A stretch of 64,000 nucleotides of DNA from Pseudocolwellia sp049933045 (GTDB lineage Bacteria > Pseudomonadota > Gammaproteobacteria > Enterobacterales > Alteromonadaceae). The notes beneath the pieces are model-generated. The model was given only the letters and a program-made list of their open reading frames with translations. It did not search any database and had not been told where the DNA came from. The DNA lies in NCBI RefSeq assembly GCF_049933045.1, contig NZ_CP187926.1, positions 806,001 to 870,000 of the forward strand, written 5' to 3'. Position numbers and translations under genes: made by a program. Positions 52,101 to 61,125 of this stretch are shown here, piece by piece; position 1 is the first letter of the stretch, and each line of letters starts with the position of its first letter.

Positions 52101-52741
52101 AAGTTTGGTTAAATGGCGAAAAAGAAACTTTAGGGTTATACCTAACAGGTCACCCTATAAATCGTTTCTTGTCTGAAATAAAACATTACGCTAGTGGTCG
52201 CTTAGTTAGTATGCAACCCACCAATAAAGATAAGACCACAGTTGCTGTCGGTTTGGTGTTAGGCGTAAGAATTATGGTGAATAAACGTGGTCGTAAATGG
52301 GCATTAGTTACATTAGATGACAAAAGTGCACGTATTGATATTCGACTTTTTCCTGATGATTATGATACCTTTGCCGAGTTACTTGTTGCAGATGCTATTT
52401 TAGTATGTAGTGGACTGGTCAGCTTTGATGAATATTCTGGTGGCATTACAATGACCGCCCGAGATATAATGACCATTGCTGATGCAAGAGAAAACTATGT
52501 CACATCTCTCGATATTAATGTTAAACGTACAGCTATTAATAATAATTTTATAGAAAGTTTTTCTCAGGTACTGTCTCCTTTTAAAGATGGTACTTGCCCT
52601 ATACGGGTATTTTACGAGCGTGAAGAAGCGCACGGAATGCTTGAATTAGGCGTACAATGGCGAGTTACTCCAGAAGATGCTTTATTGCATGAACTAAGGA
52701 CACTACTTGGTGAAGAGTGCTTAGCGTTACAATTTAAATAA
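49187..52741 (+). CDS. dnaE: DNA polymerase III alpha subunit
   Basis: The 1184-residue replicative polymerase, a little longer than the E. coli 1160, with an acidic N-terminal extension of about 25 residues (DNTPETSNGSTELMAAESLE). The PHP domain begins FVHLRLHTDFSMCDGLNKV. The palm domain shows GPGRGSGAGSLVAY and the catalytic aspartates in MPDFDIDFCMDRRDEVI; then come the finger region, helix-hairpin-helix and OB domain (TVAVGLVLGVRIMVNKRGRK), and the C-terminal tau-binding part. Translation is coupled to rnhB by the 1-base overlap. Confidence 0.98.
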   Translation: MSDNTPETSNGSTELMAAESLEPVAKDPKFVHLRLHTDFSMCDGLNKVKPIVARAADLGMPALAITDQTNLCGLVKYYHATHGAGIKPIIGCDFWVKSDELEGELFRLVVLASNNKGYKNLTELISNAYLRGHIQDRAVIDKSWLVDYSEGLILLSGGREGDIGKALTKGNMELVGEMISFYQENFHNNFFLELIRTGRENEETYLHLAVEAAEKYQLPVVATNEVVFLKEENFDAHEIRVAIHDGFTLDDKRRPKRYSKEQYLRSEEEMCELFSDIPEALANSVEIAKRCNVTVTLGEYVLPDFPTEGLSIEDFLVKVSEEGLQERLEFLFDKDAPDFAEKRKPYDERLAIELKVVNEMGFPGYFLIVMEFIQWSKDNNIPVGPGRGSGAGSLVAYAQKITDLDPLEYDLLFERFLNPERVSMPDFDIDFCMDRRDEVIDHVAELYGRDAVSQIITFGTMAAKAVIRDVGRVLGHPYGFVDRISKLIPGDPGMTLAKAFEIEPKLPEVYAQDSDVKDLIDMCRILEGTTRNAGKHAGGVVISPTTITDFAPLYCDDEGKNPVTQFDKNDVEDAGLVKFDFLGLRTLTILQWAIEMADEKLLKAGKEPIDITRIHLEDPASFKVLLNSETTAVFQLESSGMKSLIAKLKPDCFEDIIALVALFRPGPLQSGMVDNFIERKHGREAVSYPDETWQHLDLKPILEPTYGIILYQEQVMQIAQVLAGYSLGGADMLRRAMGKKKPEEMAKQRAGFEQGAKDRGVDGELAMKIFDLVEKFAGYGFNKSHSAAYALVSYQTLWMKTHFPAPFMAAVMSADMDNTDKIVTLVDECGNMNIDILPPDVNAGHYKFTVNEDNQIVYGIGAIKGVGEGPIEAIIKARKEGGPFVDLFDFCARLDLKKTNKRVLEKLVKAGAMDNLGPHRAALFDTLPEAIKAADQHAKAQALGQDDLFGLINEEPEDTRQAFKTIVKWPEEVWLNGEKETLGLYLTGHPINRFLSEIKHYASGRLVSMQPTNKDKTTVAVGLVLGVRIMVNKRGRKWALVTLDDKSARIDIRLFPDDYDTFAELLVADAILVCSGLVSFDEYSGGITMTARDIMTIADARENYVTSLDINVKRTAINNNFIESFSQVLSPFKDGTCPIRVFYEREEAHGMLELGVQWRVTPEDALLHELRTLLGEECLALQFK

Positions 52742-52782
52742 GAGTTGTCTAACACAGCTCAAAGACTTAGGTAAAAATTAAC

Positions 52783-53739
52783 ATGTCATTAGATTTTTTA
52801 GACTTCGAACAGCCAATCTCTGAGCTTGAAGCGAAAATTAAAGAATTAGAGTCGGTAAATTCTGGGCAAGTACTTGATTTAGATCTTGAAGAACAAATTA
52901 ACCAGTTGCGCGGCAAAAACAAAGAATTAACGAAAAAGATTTTCGCTAATCTTGACCCTTGGCAAACAGCACGTGTGGCACGTCATCCACAACGTCCTTA
53001 TACACTTGATTATATTGAGCGTATGTTTACTGAGTTTGATGAATTAGCAGGTGATCGTGCTTACGCAAACGATAGAGCTATTGTTGCTGGTACAGCAAGA
53101 TTAGACGGTATGCCTGTAATGATCATTGGTCATCAGAAAGGTCGTTCTACTAATGAAAAAGTTAAACGTAACTTTGGTATGCCTCGTCCAGAAGGTTACC
53201 GTAAAGCATTACGTTTAATGAAGATGGCAGAGCGTTTCAATATGCCAATCATCACGTTTATTGATACTCCAGGTGCTTATCCTGGTATTGGCGCTGAAGA
53301 GCGTGGTCAATCAGAAGCTATCGCAACTAACTTAAAAGTTATGGCGCGCTTAACTGTTCCTATCATCTGTACTGTAATTGGTGAAGGTGGTTCTGGTGGT
53401 GCTTTAGCAATTGGTGTTGGCGATAGAGTTAACATGTTGCAATATTCTACTTACTCAGTAATTTCTCCAGAAGGTTGTGCTTCAATCTTATGGAAAACCG
53501 CTGAAAAAGCACCATTAGCAGCTGAAGCTATGGGTATAACTGCACATCGTATTAAAGAATTAGAATTAATCGATAATGTTGTTGAAGAGCCTTTAGGTGG
53601 CGCGCATAGAGATATGGATTTTATGGCTGAATGCTTGAAGCAAGAAATAAAAAGCAACTTAGCTGAGTTAACTGACTTATCTAAAGAAGACTTAATTGAA
53701 GCACGTTACAATCGTTTAATGTCTTACGGTTACTGTTAA
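52783..53739 (+). CDS. accA: Acetyl-CoA carboxylase carboxyltransferase alpha subunit
   Basis: A 318-residue subunit of the carboxyltransferase that makes malonyl-CoA for fatty acid synthesis. The start (LDFLDFEQPISELEAKIKEL) is family-typical, and the crotonase-fold core has VIGEGGSGGALAIGVGD, where backbone amides hold the carboxylated substrate. It is just after dnaE, as in E. coli. Confidence 0.98.
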   Translation: MSLDFLDFEQPISELEAKIKELESVNSGQVLDLDLEEQINQLRGKNKELTKKIFANLDPWQTARVARHPQRPYTLDYIERMFTEFDELAGDRAYANDRAIVAGTARLDGMPVMIIGHQKGRSTNEKVKRNFGMPRPEGYRKALRLMKMAERFNMPIITFIDTPGAYPGIGAEERGQSEAIATNLKVMARLTVPIICTVIGEGGSGGALAIGVGDRVNMLQYSTYSVISPEGCASILWKTAEKAPLAAEAMGITAHRIKELELIDNVVEEPLGGAHRDMDFMAECLKQEIKSNLAELTDLSKEDLIEARYNRLMSYGYC

Positions 53740-53760
53740 TTTAACAGCCTGAATAATTTT

Positions 53761-53795
53761 CTAGCTTTAACGAGTCATATGATGAGTTAAAGCTA
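53761..53795 (+). terminator. Hairpin after accA (possible weak terminator)
   Basis: Perfect 11-bp stem CTAGCTTTAAC / GTTAAAGCTAG with a 13-base loop; only a short T stretch follows, so termination may be partial and tilS could still be read through. Confidence 0.55.
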
Positions 53796-53835
53796 GTTTA
53801 TATTCTAGAACGTACCAAAGAGTAAGCTAATCCGC

Positions 53836-55281
53836 ATGTCATTAGAATCCACTCTACATAATTTTTTAACTTCTTACCCTGACTCACATCTTATTATCGC
53901 TTATAGCGGTGGTATCGATTCTCAAGTTCTATTGCACGCTTTAGCAAATATTAAAAAACATTCATCAGATAACGCAATTCATATTTCTAATTCTGTCAGT
54001 GTTTGTCATGTTAATCATGGATTAAGCGAAAACGCCGAACAATGGGAAATCTTTGCTAAAGAGCAATGTGATTTACGTCAATTTTCTTTAGATATTTGTC
54101 GTGTTCATATAAATATTAAAGCACAACAAAGTATTGAAGAGCTTGCTAGAGACGCAAGATACGACGCGATAAAAGCCTTAATTACAGAAAAAAAACTCAG
54201 TAATGTGATTGTTCTCACTGGGCATCATAGTGATGACCAAGCTGAAACTTTTTTGTTGGCGTTAAAACGCGGCTCAGGTCTTAAAGGTTTATCAGCCATG
54301 AAGCACACAATGGCTTTTGGAGACGCATTACTAGCAAGACCATTACTTAATCTTTCTAGAAGCCAAATAGAAGCTTATGCGCACGATAATGGACTTTCTT
54401 GGATTGAAGATGAATCAAATGATGATGTTCGTTTTGATCGTAATTTTATTCGTCACCATGTTATGCCTAAAATCACCGATAGATGGCCAAGCTTTTTAAA
54501 AACCATTAATCGAAGTGCTGAGCATTGCCAAGAAGCTGAATCACTCTTGGTTGAATTAGCACAACAAGATTTACATAGTATTCAAACCGCGGACAAATGT
54601 TTGTCGTTAACTAAACTACAAGCACTATCACCAGCGCGTTTTAATAACCTTATTCGCTATTTTCTCAGTAGTCATGACGGCTTGATGCCGAGCACCGCAC
54701 AATTAGCACAATTACAAAGCCAACTGTTTGCTAAAACAGATAAAACACCAGCTGTTAAAGTTGGGGATTATTGGTTAAGACGTTTCAAGGACAATGTTTA
54801 TCTTACAGGTGAACTACAAGATATTACTGAAGTGATTTTGCCAATCAAGTTAGATGAACTTACGTTATCATCGAAGACTCTTATTGAATTACCTGATGGT
54901 TTAGGTCAATTAACATTTGAACTTCAAGGTTTATCTAACCGTATTAATTTTGCTGCACACGAACAAGAACAAGAACAAGAACATGAGCAGGAAGGCGAAG
55001 ATAAAAATAAGGCGAGCCAAGGTATTGTTGCTCCACTTATAAATCAAACAGTAAGTATTCGTTTTTCTCATAACAATCCCACTTGTACGCCAGATTACCG
55101 ACAACATTCGCGTTCATTAAAAAAGATTTTACAAGAACTAGAACTACCTACTTGGGAACGTAAACGTTTACCTTTCTTATATTACAATGAAGAACTTGTT
55201 GCTGTAATTGGGTACTTTGTTTGTAAAGAATACCTCCCAACGGAAACTGATAATATATTAAGTGCCTCTTGGCTAAAATGA
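53836..55281 (+). CDS. tilS: tRNA(Ile)-lysidine synthase TilS
   Basis: A 481-residue ATP-dependent enzyme that converts C34 of tRNA-Ile(CAU) to lysidine, an essential step for reading AUA. The PP-loop is IAYSGGIDSQVLLHAL (about 21-36), followed by HVNHGLSENAEQW and LTGHHSDDQAETFLL. It is longer than E. coli TilS (432), partly because of an acidic, repetitive insertion EQEQEQEHEQEGED at about residues 376-390 encoded by a (GAACAA)n array. The C-terminal domain is normal. Confidence 0.95.
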   Translation: MSLESTLHNFLTSYPDSHLIIAYSGGIDSQVLLHALANIKKHSSDNAIHISNSVSVCHVNHGLSENAEQWEIFAKEQCDLRQFSLDICRVHINIKAQQSIEELARDARYDAIKALITEKKLSNVIVLTGHHSDDQAETFLLALKRGSGLKGLSAMKHTMAFGDALLARPLLNLSRSQIEAYAHDNGLSWIEDESNDDVRFDRNFIRHHVMPKITDRWPSFLKTINRSAEHCQEAESLLVELAQQDLHSIQTADKCLSLTKLQALSPARFNNLIRYFLSSHDGLMPSTAQLAQLQSQLFAKTDKTPAVKVGDYWLRRFKDNVYLTGELQDITEVILPIKLDELTLSSKTLIELPDGLGQLTFELQGLSNRINFAAHEQEQEQEHEQEGEDKNKASQGIVAPLINQTVSIRFSHNNPTCTPDYRQHSRSLKKILQELELPTWERKRLPFLYYNEELVAVIGYFVCKEYLPTETDNILSASWLK

Positions 55282-55347
55282 GTTGTTTAAAGCTCAGTTG
55301 TCTAAAACTAAGCTATCTACAGTTAACGAATTAAAACACGTTAGCTA

Positions 55348-55710
55348 ATACCAAACGGATTAATTTATTGCTCACTTAGCGAGAATTTAAAGGCTTAGAG
55401 GCACAGGTTCATAGTTCTAGACTGAACCTAAGCACCTACATCCATGTAGGCGAGGCATTGATTGAAGAGAATGGTTATTCTCGGTAACTGCTCCTGCGTT
55501 ACCCTAATGTCCTACATCCATGTAGGAATCTTGTCAAAATCAATAACGCGGCATATGAGTCTTTAAATTCTCGCCCTTCGGGAGCTCATTAGCAAACTGA
55601 TAACATCACAAAATTAAAAAAATATAGAATAACTATGTTTAATCAATTTTGCTTGTTCTAAGCTTGCTAATGTAGCTCTAAGTTGCTCAATAAATTAATC
55701 CGTTTGGTAT
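55348..55710 (+). mobile_element. MITE-like repeat, copy A
   Basis: A 363-bp non-coding element bounded by 23-bp perfect inverted ends that start ATACCAAACGGATTAATT. It holds two CCTACATCCATGTAGG hairpins (near 55.43 and 55.52 kb). It lies between tilS and its downstream terminator. Copy B at 58531-58892 is about 98% identical in the opposite orientation. There is no transposase gene, so it is non-autonomous. The 55711-55809 stretch holds the terminator listed next. Confidence 0.85.
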
Positions 55711-55742
55711 AAAATATATTTTAAATAACTTCTTTGAAATGA

Positions 55743-55767
55743 AAACAGCCACTTTAAGTGGCTGTTT
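55743..55767. terminator. Terminator between tilS/MITE and sstT
   Basis: AAACAGCCACTT / AAGTGGCTGTTT, a 12-bp perfect palindromic stem followed by T7 on the plus strand and a shorter T run on the minus strand. It can serve both converging genes. Confidence 0.85.
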
Positions 55768-55809
55768 TTTTGTTGTTCTTAATTATTATCTACTTAACTA
55801 TAACTAAGC

Positions 55810-57033
55810 TTACTTAGATAAGTAATGTGACGCTGCAGCAGTAAATACCACATCTGTTGAGCTATTAAGTGCTGTTTCAGCAGAATCTTGTATCACACCA
55901 ATAATAAATCCAATCGCTACCACTTGCATAGCCACGTCGTTAGGAATACCAAATAAGCTACAAGCTAATGGGATAAGTAATAAAGACCCACCAGCAACGC
56001 CTGAAGAACCACAAGCTGATATAGAAGCCACTACACACAATAATAATGCGGTAGGTAAATCAATAACAATACCTAAGCTATTTGCTGTAGCAAGTGTTAA
56101 TACTGTTACTGTAATAGCCGCGCCAGCCATATTAATTGCTGAACCTAATGGAATTGAAATTGAGTAAGTATCTTCATGCAAGTTAAGTTTCTTACATAGC
56201 GCTAAGTTAATTGGAACGTTTGCTGCTGAGCTGCGGGTGAAAAATGCCGTAATACCTGACTCTTTTAAACAGGTGAAAACTAATGGGAATGGATTTTTTT
56301 TCGTTACCATATACACAATAAACGGATTCACAATCAAAGCGATAATTAGCATAGAGCCAACCAATACAGTTAATAGTTGTGCGTATTCTGAGAATACTGA
56401 AAACCCTGTACTTGCAATAGTATTAGCAACCAAACCGAAGATACCAATAGGTGCTAAACGAATAACAAACCTTACAATACCCGTAATCGCTTCACTAAAG
56501 TCGTGAACCATAGCTTTAGTGCTTTCGTTTGAATGTTTTAATGCAAGCCCTAAACCAATGCCCCAAGCTAAAACAGCGATAAAGTTACCGTTAGTAATGG
56601 CTGTTACTGGGTTTTCTACTACTTTAAACGCTAACGTTGTTAGTACTTCACCCAATCCTTGAGGTGGGTTTGCTGTTGCGCCAACAATATCTAAAGTCAA
56701 TGTTGTAGGAAATAAGAAACTTAATACTACAGCAACACAAGCCGCGCTTAAGGTACCTATAAAATAAAGGAAAATAATAGGTTTTAAGTTAGCGTCATTA
56801 TTAGGTTTTTGATTGGCTATAGAAGACATAACTAAAACAAAAATAAGTACAGGGGCTACAGCTTTCAAAGCATTAACAAATAATTGCCCAAGCACAGCAA
56901 ATGATTGTGCTATATCAGGTGCTACTGTTGCGAATATTGACGCTAATATAATGGCGATAATAATTTGGCTTACTAAGCCCATAGATTTTAATTTGGTAGA
57001 TAAAGAAGGAGAACCTTCGTTGGCTAGTGTCAT
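55810..57033 (-). CDS. sstT: Serine/threonine:Na+ symporter SstT
   Basis: A 407-residue DAACS-family (glutamate-transporter-fold) carrier with eight membrane helices and two re-entrant hairpins. The motif AFFTRSSAANVPINLALCKK (HP1), the following SIPLGSAINMAGAAITVTV (TM7) and SSGVAGGSLLLIPLACSLF (HP2) identify SstT, which imports serine and threonine with sodium. Length equals E. coli's 414 approximately. It is the main gene inside the inverted-repeat-flanked segment. Confidence 0.95.
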   Translation of the reverse strand: MTLANEGSPSLSTKLKSMGLVSQIIIAIILASIFATVAPDIAQSFAVLGQLFVNALKAVAPVLIFVLVMSSIANQKPNNDANLKPIIFLYFIGTLSAACVAVVLSFLFPTTLTLDIVGATANPPQGLGEVLTTLAFKVVENPVTAITNGNFIAVLAWGIGLGLALKHSNESTKAMVHDFSEAITGIVRFVIRLAPIGIFGLVANTIASTGFSVFSEYAQLLTVLVGSMLIIALIVNPFIVYMVTKKNPFPLVFTCLKESGITAFFTRSSAANVPINLALCKKLNLHEDTYSISIPLGSAINMAGAAITVTVLTLATANSLGIVIDLPTALLLCVVASISACGSSGVAGGSLLLIPLACSLFGIPNDVAMQVVAIGFIIGVIQDSAETALNSSTDVVFTAAASHYLSK

Positions 57034-57260
57034 GAATTAATCCTAAGTTATTGTTCTTATTTATCAATATATTTTGTATTCATCGAATTTAATATAAATT
57101 CTTGAATTATGTGCGTAGTTTTTCTTATTGCAGCCTCAATGTCTACAATAATTCAATTAACTTGATGTTTTTAGTGAGTCTTAGGGACTTGAGACGTTGT
57201 TTTTTCACTGGAGCGTCGTATAATTACGCCACTGATATTTTATAACTTCTAGGATGAGAA

Positions 57261-57830
57261 ATGGTAGCGCAAAAAGCTTTAGAGCAACGTAGCAATAACA
57301 CTTGTGAATTATGTACAGCAACAGAAAAATTAGCTGTATTTCCCGTGCCGCCAACAAGTGATTTAAGTGCTCAACAAAGCATTTTAGTTTGTCATACGTG
57401 TTTAGAACAAATTGAAGGCAATGCTGATTTAGATGTAAATCACTGGCGTTGTTTGACAGATAGCATGTGGAATCAAGAACCTGCTGTTCAAGTTATGTCG
57501 TACCGTATGTTACATAAACTATCAGCTGAAAGCTGGGCGCAAGATGCTTTAGATATGATTTACATGGAAGACAATGTAAAAACATGGGCAGAGCAAGGTA
57601 TCGCTGCAGCCGAGCGTGAAGGTCCAACAAGAGATAGTAATGGCGCTGAATTGCAAGATGGTGATGATGTTACTTTGATTAAAGACTTAAAAGTAAAAGG
57701 TGCAAACTTTACCGCTAAGCAAGGGACTTTAGTGCGTGGTATTACGTTAACAGACAACCCTGAACACATTGAAGGGAAAGTTAATGGTACACGTATTGTA
57801 TTAGTTGCGAGTTACCTTAAAAAAGCCTAA
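57261..57830 (+). CDS. PhnA-domain protein
   Basis: A 189-residue protein with an N-terminal zinc ribbon (CELCTATEKLAVFPVPP and VCHTCLEQ) and a C-terminal SH3-like domain (RDSNGAELQDGDDVTLIKDL with GTLVRGITLTDNPEHIEGKV). This is the PhnA/YjdM family; despite the name it is not an established phosphonate enzyme and its function is unclear. It is divergent from sstT and ends in a hairpin terminator. Confidence 0.9.
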   Translation: MVAQKALEQRSNNTCELCTATEKLAVFPVPPTSDLSAQQSILVCHTCLEQIEGNADLDVNHWRCLTDSMWNQEPAVQVMSYRMLHKLSAESWAQDALDMIYMEDNVKTWAEQGIAAAEREGPTRDSNGAELQDGDDVTLIKDLKVKGANFTAKQGTLVRGITLTDNPEHIEGKVNGTRIVLVASYLKKA

Positions 57831-57876
57831 TTAAATCTTATAATTTTAGATTTTTTTAATTTCTAGGTTATTCACG

Positions 57877-57907
57877 AGCTTTATAGATTAGCTATAAAGC
57901 TTATTTT
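57877..57907 (+). terminator. Terminator after PhnA-domain gene
   Basis: AGCTTTATAG / CTATAAAGCT perfect 10-bp stem with 5-base loop and TATTTT tail. Confidence 0.65.
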
Positions 57908-57950
57908 ACTTGTTCAGTAGTTCACCTAAACCAGTATTTTATCTAAATCA

Positions 57951-58304
57951 TTATTGAACACTCTTAATACATTCAAATAATAAATTGTCTATTTCCTTAT
58001 CAGGGTGATCTTTATAATATTGAATGCCGCATTCTGAATCATTATCTAAACGTTTAATTACCCCTTTTATTGTTACAGGTAAGCCTGACTTAGGCATAAG
58101 TAAATTAATTTTAATTTTAATTTTACTTTTAGCTATATTCTCAGGCATAGCAGAAAAAAGTTTTATTTTTATGCCTGCCATACTCATATCAAGCACCTGA
58201 CCTTCTAAATGTATTTCAGTATCATCAGTAGGCGTAAAAATCGTAATGTTTGCTGTTAAGCTTTGTGGTTTAACTCTTGCGTGTTTTCTATTATCTATAT
58301 TCAT
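57951..58304 (-). CDS. PilZ-domain protein, putative c-di-GMP receptor
   Basis: A 117-residue single-domain PilZ protein. The c-di-GMP-binding RxxxR-type motif lies near the start (NRKHARVKP), and the DxSxxG motif follows (LDMSMAGIKIKL). The rest is the PilZ beta-barrel (VTIKGVIKRLDNDSECGIQY). It probably acts as a c-di-GMP adaptor for motility or surface behaviour; the target is unknown. A GGDEF regulator lies at the right end of the window but is not adjacent. Confidence 0.85.
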   Translation of the reverse strand: MNIDNRKHARVKPQSLTANITIFTPTDDTEIHLEGQVLDMSMAGIKIKLFSAMPENIAKSKIKIKINLLMPKSGLPVTIKGVIKRLDNDSECGIQYYKDHPDKEIDNLLFECIKSVQ

Positions 58305-58530
58305 ATGATTATTTCCTTTAATGAATACAGAACAGTATAGTTCAAATTTTTGATAACGTTAGTTTATAGCTGTGCTACAGCTAGGTTTTAGCTCTAGTGT
58401 GATTATTTATTACTGTTGAGTTTTATAAAAAATTTATAATTATATTGCTGTGTTGTGAGATGAAGGTATGGGATAGAGGAGTGGTTTATTTAAGTACAAC
58501 AATCCGACAAAAATATTGTTGTACTTAGTA

Positions 58531-58892
58531 ATACCAAACGGATTAATTTATTGAGCAACTTAGAGCTACATTAGCAAGCTTAGAACAAGCAAAATTGATT
58601 AAACATAGTTATTCTATATTTTTTTAATTTTGTGATGTTATCAGTTTGCTAATGAGCTCCCGAAGAGCGAGAATTTAAAGGCTTATATGCCGCGTTATTG
58701 ATTTTGACAAGGTTCCTACATGGATGTAGGACATTAGGGTAACGCAGGAGCAGTTACCGAGAATAACCATTCTCTCAATCAATGCCTCGCCTACATGGAT
58801 GTAGGTGCTTAGGTTCAGTATGGAACTATGAACCTGTGCCTCTAAGCCTTTAAATTCTCGCTAAGTGAGCAATAAATTAATCCGTTTGGTAT
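58531..58892 (-). mobile_element. MITE-like repeat, copy B (inverted)
   Basis: A 362-bp element almost identical to copy A at 55348-55710 but in reverse orientation, with only about eight differences visible by eye. The inverted ends and the two CCTACATGGATGTAGG hairpins are intact. It interrupts the otherwise empty gap between the PilZ gene and trhO. A separate 12-bp perfect hairpin AAGTACAACAAT / ATTGTTGTACTT (58492-58525) lies just outside it. The rest of the gap (58305-59029) shows nothing else. Confidence 0.85.
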
Positions 58893-59029
58893 AAGTATCA
58901 TATTTACCTTTTAAGTGTAAATACGATACTTTTTATCTTTCTGTTTTAGTGAGAGTTAAAATAATTTAGACATCAATATTCATATTCTAGTAAGTAATAG
59001 AAAACGATACCTGAGCTAACGTATATCTT

Positions 59030-59998
59030 TTACTTAGCTGTTTTACGTTCTATTTTTTCTTGGCGTTTCTCTTTTATTAGATGTTTAACATCACCACCAA
59101 TATGTGTTTCACCACGTTGTTTAGCTAAGTTTACTTGACGTTCACGCTCTCTAAAACCAGAACGTTGCTCATCAGTATATTTGTCGATACAGCGAGGGCA
59201 GCTAACACCTTTAACATAAAATTCACTCAGCTTTTCTTCTTCTGTAATTGGAAAGCGACAAGCAAAACATTGATCGTATTGGCCTTGCTCTAAGTTATGA
59301 TTTACGGCTACTCGGCTATCAAATACAAAACATTCACCTTCCCACATGGTTTCTTCTTGTGGTACTTCTTCTAAGTATTTAAGTACACCACCTTCAAGAT
59401 GATAAACCTCTTCAAAGCCTTGCTCTTTAAGATAAGCGGTAGACTTTTCACAACGAATTCCGCCCGTACAGAACATAGCGACTTTTTTATGTTTGTTTTT
59501 ATCTAAGTTCTTTTCAACATACTCTGGAAATTCACGAAAGGTTTCAGTATTAGGATTAACCGCGTTTTGAAAAGTACCTATTTCTACTTCGTAATCATTA
59601 CGAGTATCTACCAATAAAACATCAGGATCAGAAATCAAAGCATTCCAGTCTTTTGGTTTTACATAAGTGCCCACAGTGAGCGTAGGATCTATGCCTTCAA
59701 CGCCCATAGTAACAATTTCTTTTTTCAATTTAACTTTTGTACGTTGGAAAGGGTTTTCAGTATTGTAAGCATATTTACAAGACAAAGGAGACAAGCGTTC
59801 ATCTTGTTCTAAATAGGTGAGCACAGTTTCAATACCTGCTTGTAGACCCGCTATTGTACCGTTAATACCTTCTTGAGCTAAAAGCAGGGTGCCTTTAACT
59901 TCATTTTCTTCCATTACTGCGAGTAAAGGAGCTTTTAAACTTTCAAAATTTTCTAAACGAACAAACTTATATAGTGCGCAAACTGTAATTTGACTCAT
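59030..59998 (-). CDS. trhO: tRNA uridine(34) hydroxylase TrhO, rhodanese-type
   Basis: A 322-residue protein of the YceA/TrhO family that makes 5-hydroxyuridine at position 34 of tRNAs with oxygen. An acylphosphatase-like N-terminal domain holds LLLAQEGINGTIAGL. The rhodanese domain (about 120-220) holds VLLVDTRNDYEVEIGTF and the active cysteine in MFCTGGIRCEKSTAYL. A C-terminal cysteine-rich region (CFACRFPITEEEK, SCPRC) may bind metal. I chose MSQITVCALYKF as the start; in-frame TTG/ATG codons up to 24 bases upstream are possible. Confidence 0.93.
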   Translation of the reverse strand: MSQITVCALYKFVRLENFESLKAPLLAVMEENEVKGTLLLAQEGINGTIAGLQAGIETVLTYLEQDERLSPLSCKYAYNTENPFQRTKVKLKKEIVTMGVEGIDPTLTVGTYVKPKDWNALISDPDVLLVDTRNDYEVEIGTFQNAVNPNTETFREFPEYVEKNLDKNKHKKVAMFCTGGIRCEKSTAYLKEQGFEEVYHLEGGVLKYLEEVPQEETMWEGECFVFDSRVAVNHNLEQGQYDQCFACRFPITEEEKLSEFYVKGVSCPRCIDKYTDEQRSGFRERERQVNLAKQRGETHIGGDVKHLIKEKRQEKIERKTAK

Positions 59999-60022
59999 AA
60001 CGTTACCCATTGAACTAACCAA

Positions 60023-60464
60023 ACCGTAAATTTGGTGCTGTAGATTAATAAAATATACATAATTTATATGTACTTAGATGCTTTTGTAATTAAAAGGTTG
60101 TTCCCTTAAAAAAGCGTTGGGGATTCTAGCAAATAATATGCATTAACTAAACAGCAATGAAGCTAATTCACTTGCGATAGATCAAAGTTTAGTGTCATCA
60201 ACTTGTCATGGTTTAGTAAACGAATTGTCATATTTTGTTTTTACATTAAAGCTGTTGAGTTTTGAGATTGTTTAGCTGCGATTTTTTTGAGCAAAACTAT
60301 GTGTGAACAAAGTTGTACTTAAATATTTAGTTAAAGTACTGCCCAAACATTAATAGCCGGTATTAAAACGATTGAATCCTACATTATAGGATCACAAAAC
60401 TTCAACATACCCTAATTGAATTGATGATCAGTAAATTCTAATAACTTTTAAAGAGGTTTTGAAA
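60023..60464. other. Intergenic region between trhO and the DUF3545 gene
   Basis: About 440 AT-rich bases between divergent genes. I see no reading frame, repeat or strong hairpin, so it probably just holds two promoters. Confidence 0.5.
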
Positions 60465-60638
60465 ATGGCTAATTATGATTTATATGCAATAGAAGAATTC
60501 ATGAGCGAGGAAACTGTTGAAGTGACACCAAAAATAACCACTAAAACGATAACCAGAAAATGGCGTGAAATAGAAAACTTTAAAGAGAATCAAAAGTTAC
60601 ACCGCGAATTGTTAGAATATAGTCAATACGGTTTATAA
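60465..60638 (+). CDS. DUF3545-like small protein, 57 residues
   Basis: A short gene with good ribosome site AGAGG. The product starts MANYDLYAIEEFMSEETVEV and ends in a charged helix with RKWREIENFKENQKLHREL, the pattern K-x-W-R-E-I-E-x-x-K-x-x-x-x-L-x-x-E-L that I recall from DUF3545 proteins of Vibrio and Shewanella. The function is unknown. It stands alone, with a terminator-like hairpin some 200 bases later. Confidence 0.68.
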   Translation: MANYDLYAIEEFMSEETVEVTPKITTKTITRKWREIENFKENQKLHRELLEYSQYGL

Positions 60639-60844
60639 CGTTATACTTAACCTGAACACGGTTTAAGATATTCTTAACTCATTAAAATTATTACTAATAA
60701 AACTTAACGATGAAGCAAGTAAAGGTAGCTGTTAGAGAAGAATATATTAAGCCGAGCTCAGCTTACTTAGTCATATCGAGTTATCTCTCGCCATATTAAG
60801 CTTTAGATAGCGTGATATTCGTTGTTACTCATAATACCGAAATT

Positions 60845-60872
60845 AAGCCCTGACTTTAGCTAGGGCTTTAAA
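60845..60872 (+). terminator. Terminator-like hairpin between DUF3545 gene and miaE
   Basis: AAGCCCT / AGGGCTT stem with a 10-base loop and a short T tail. The remainder of 60639-61125 is AT-rich and shows no other feature. Confidence 0.5.
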
Positions 60873-61125
60873 TTCGCTTTTAACTCTTAAAGCTTATACC
60901 GATATCAATATAGGTTAACGAAATGATTCATAAACATATCATCTAATTATTCGCATGTTTTGCTCACTAAGAATAAATATAAATAACGGATATTGCTGCT
61001 AAAAACGAATGATTCAGAAAAACAACTTCACCTAAGCTGAGTTTAATAAGAATTAATGCTTTTTTCTTCTTAAAGACATAGGTAAAATCCCGCCTTATTT
61101 ATTACTGAATTAGAGCGACTCTTCC

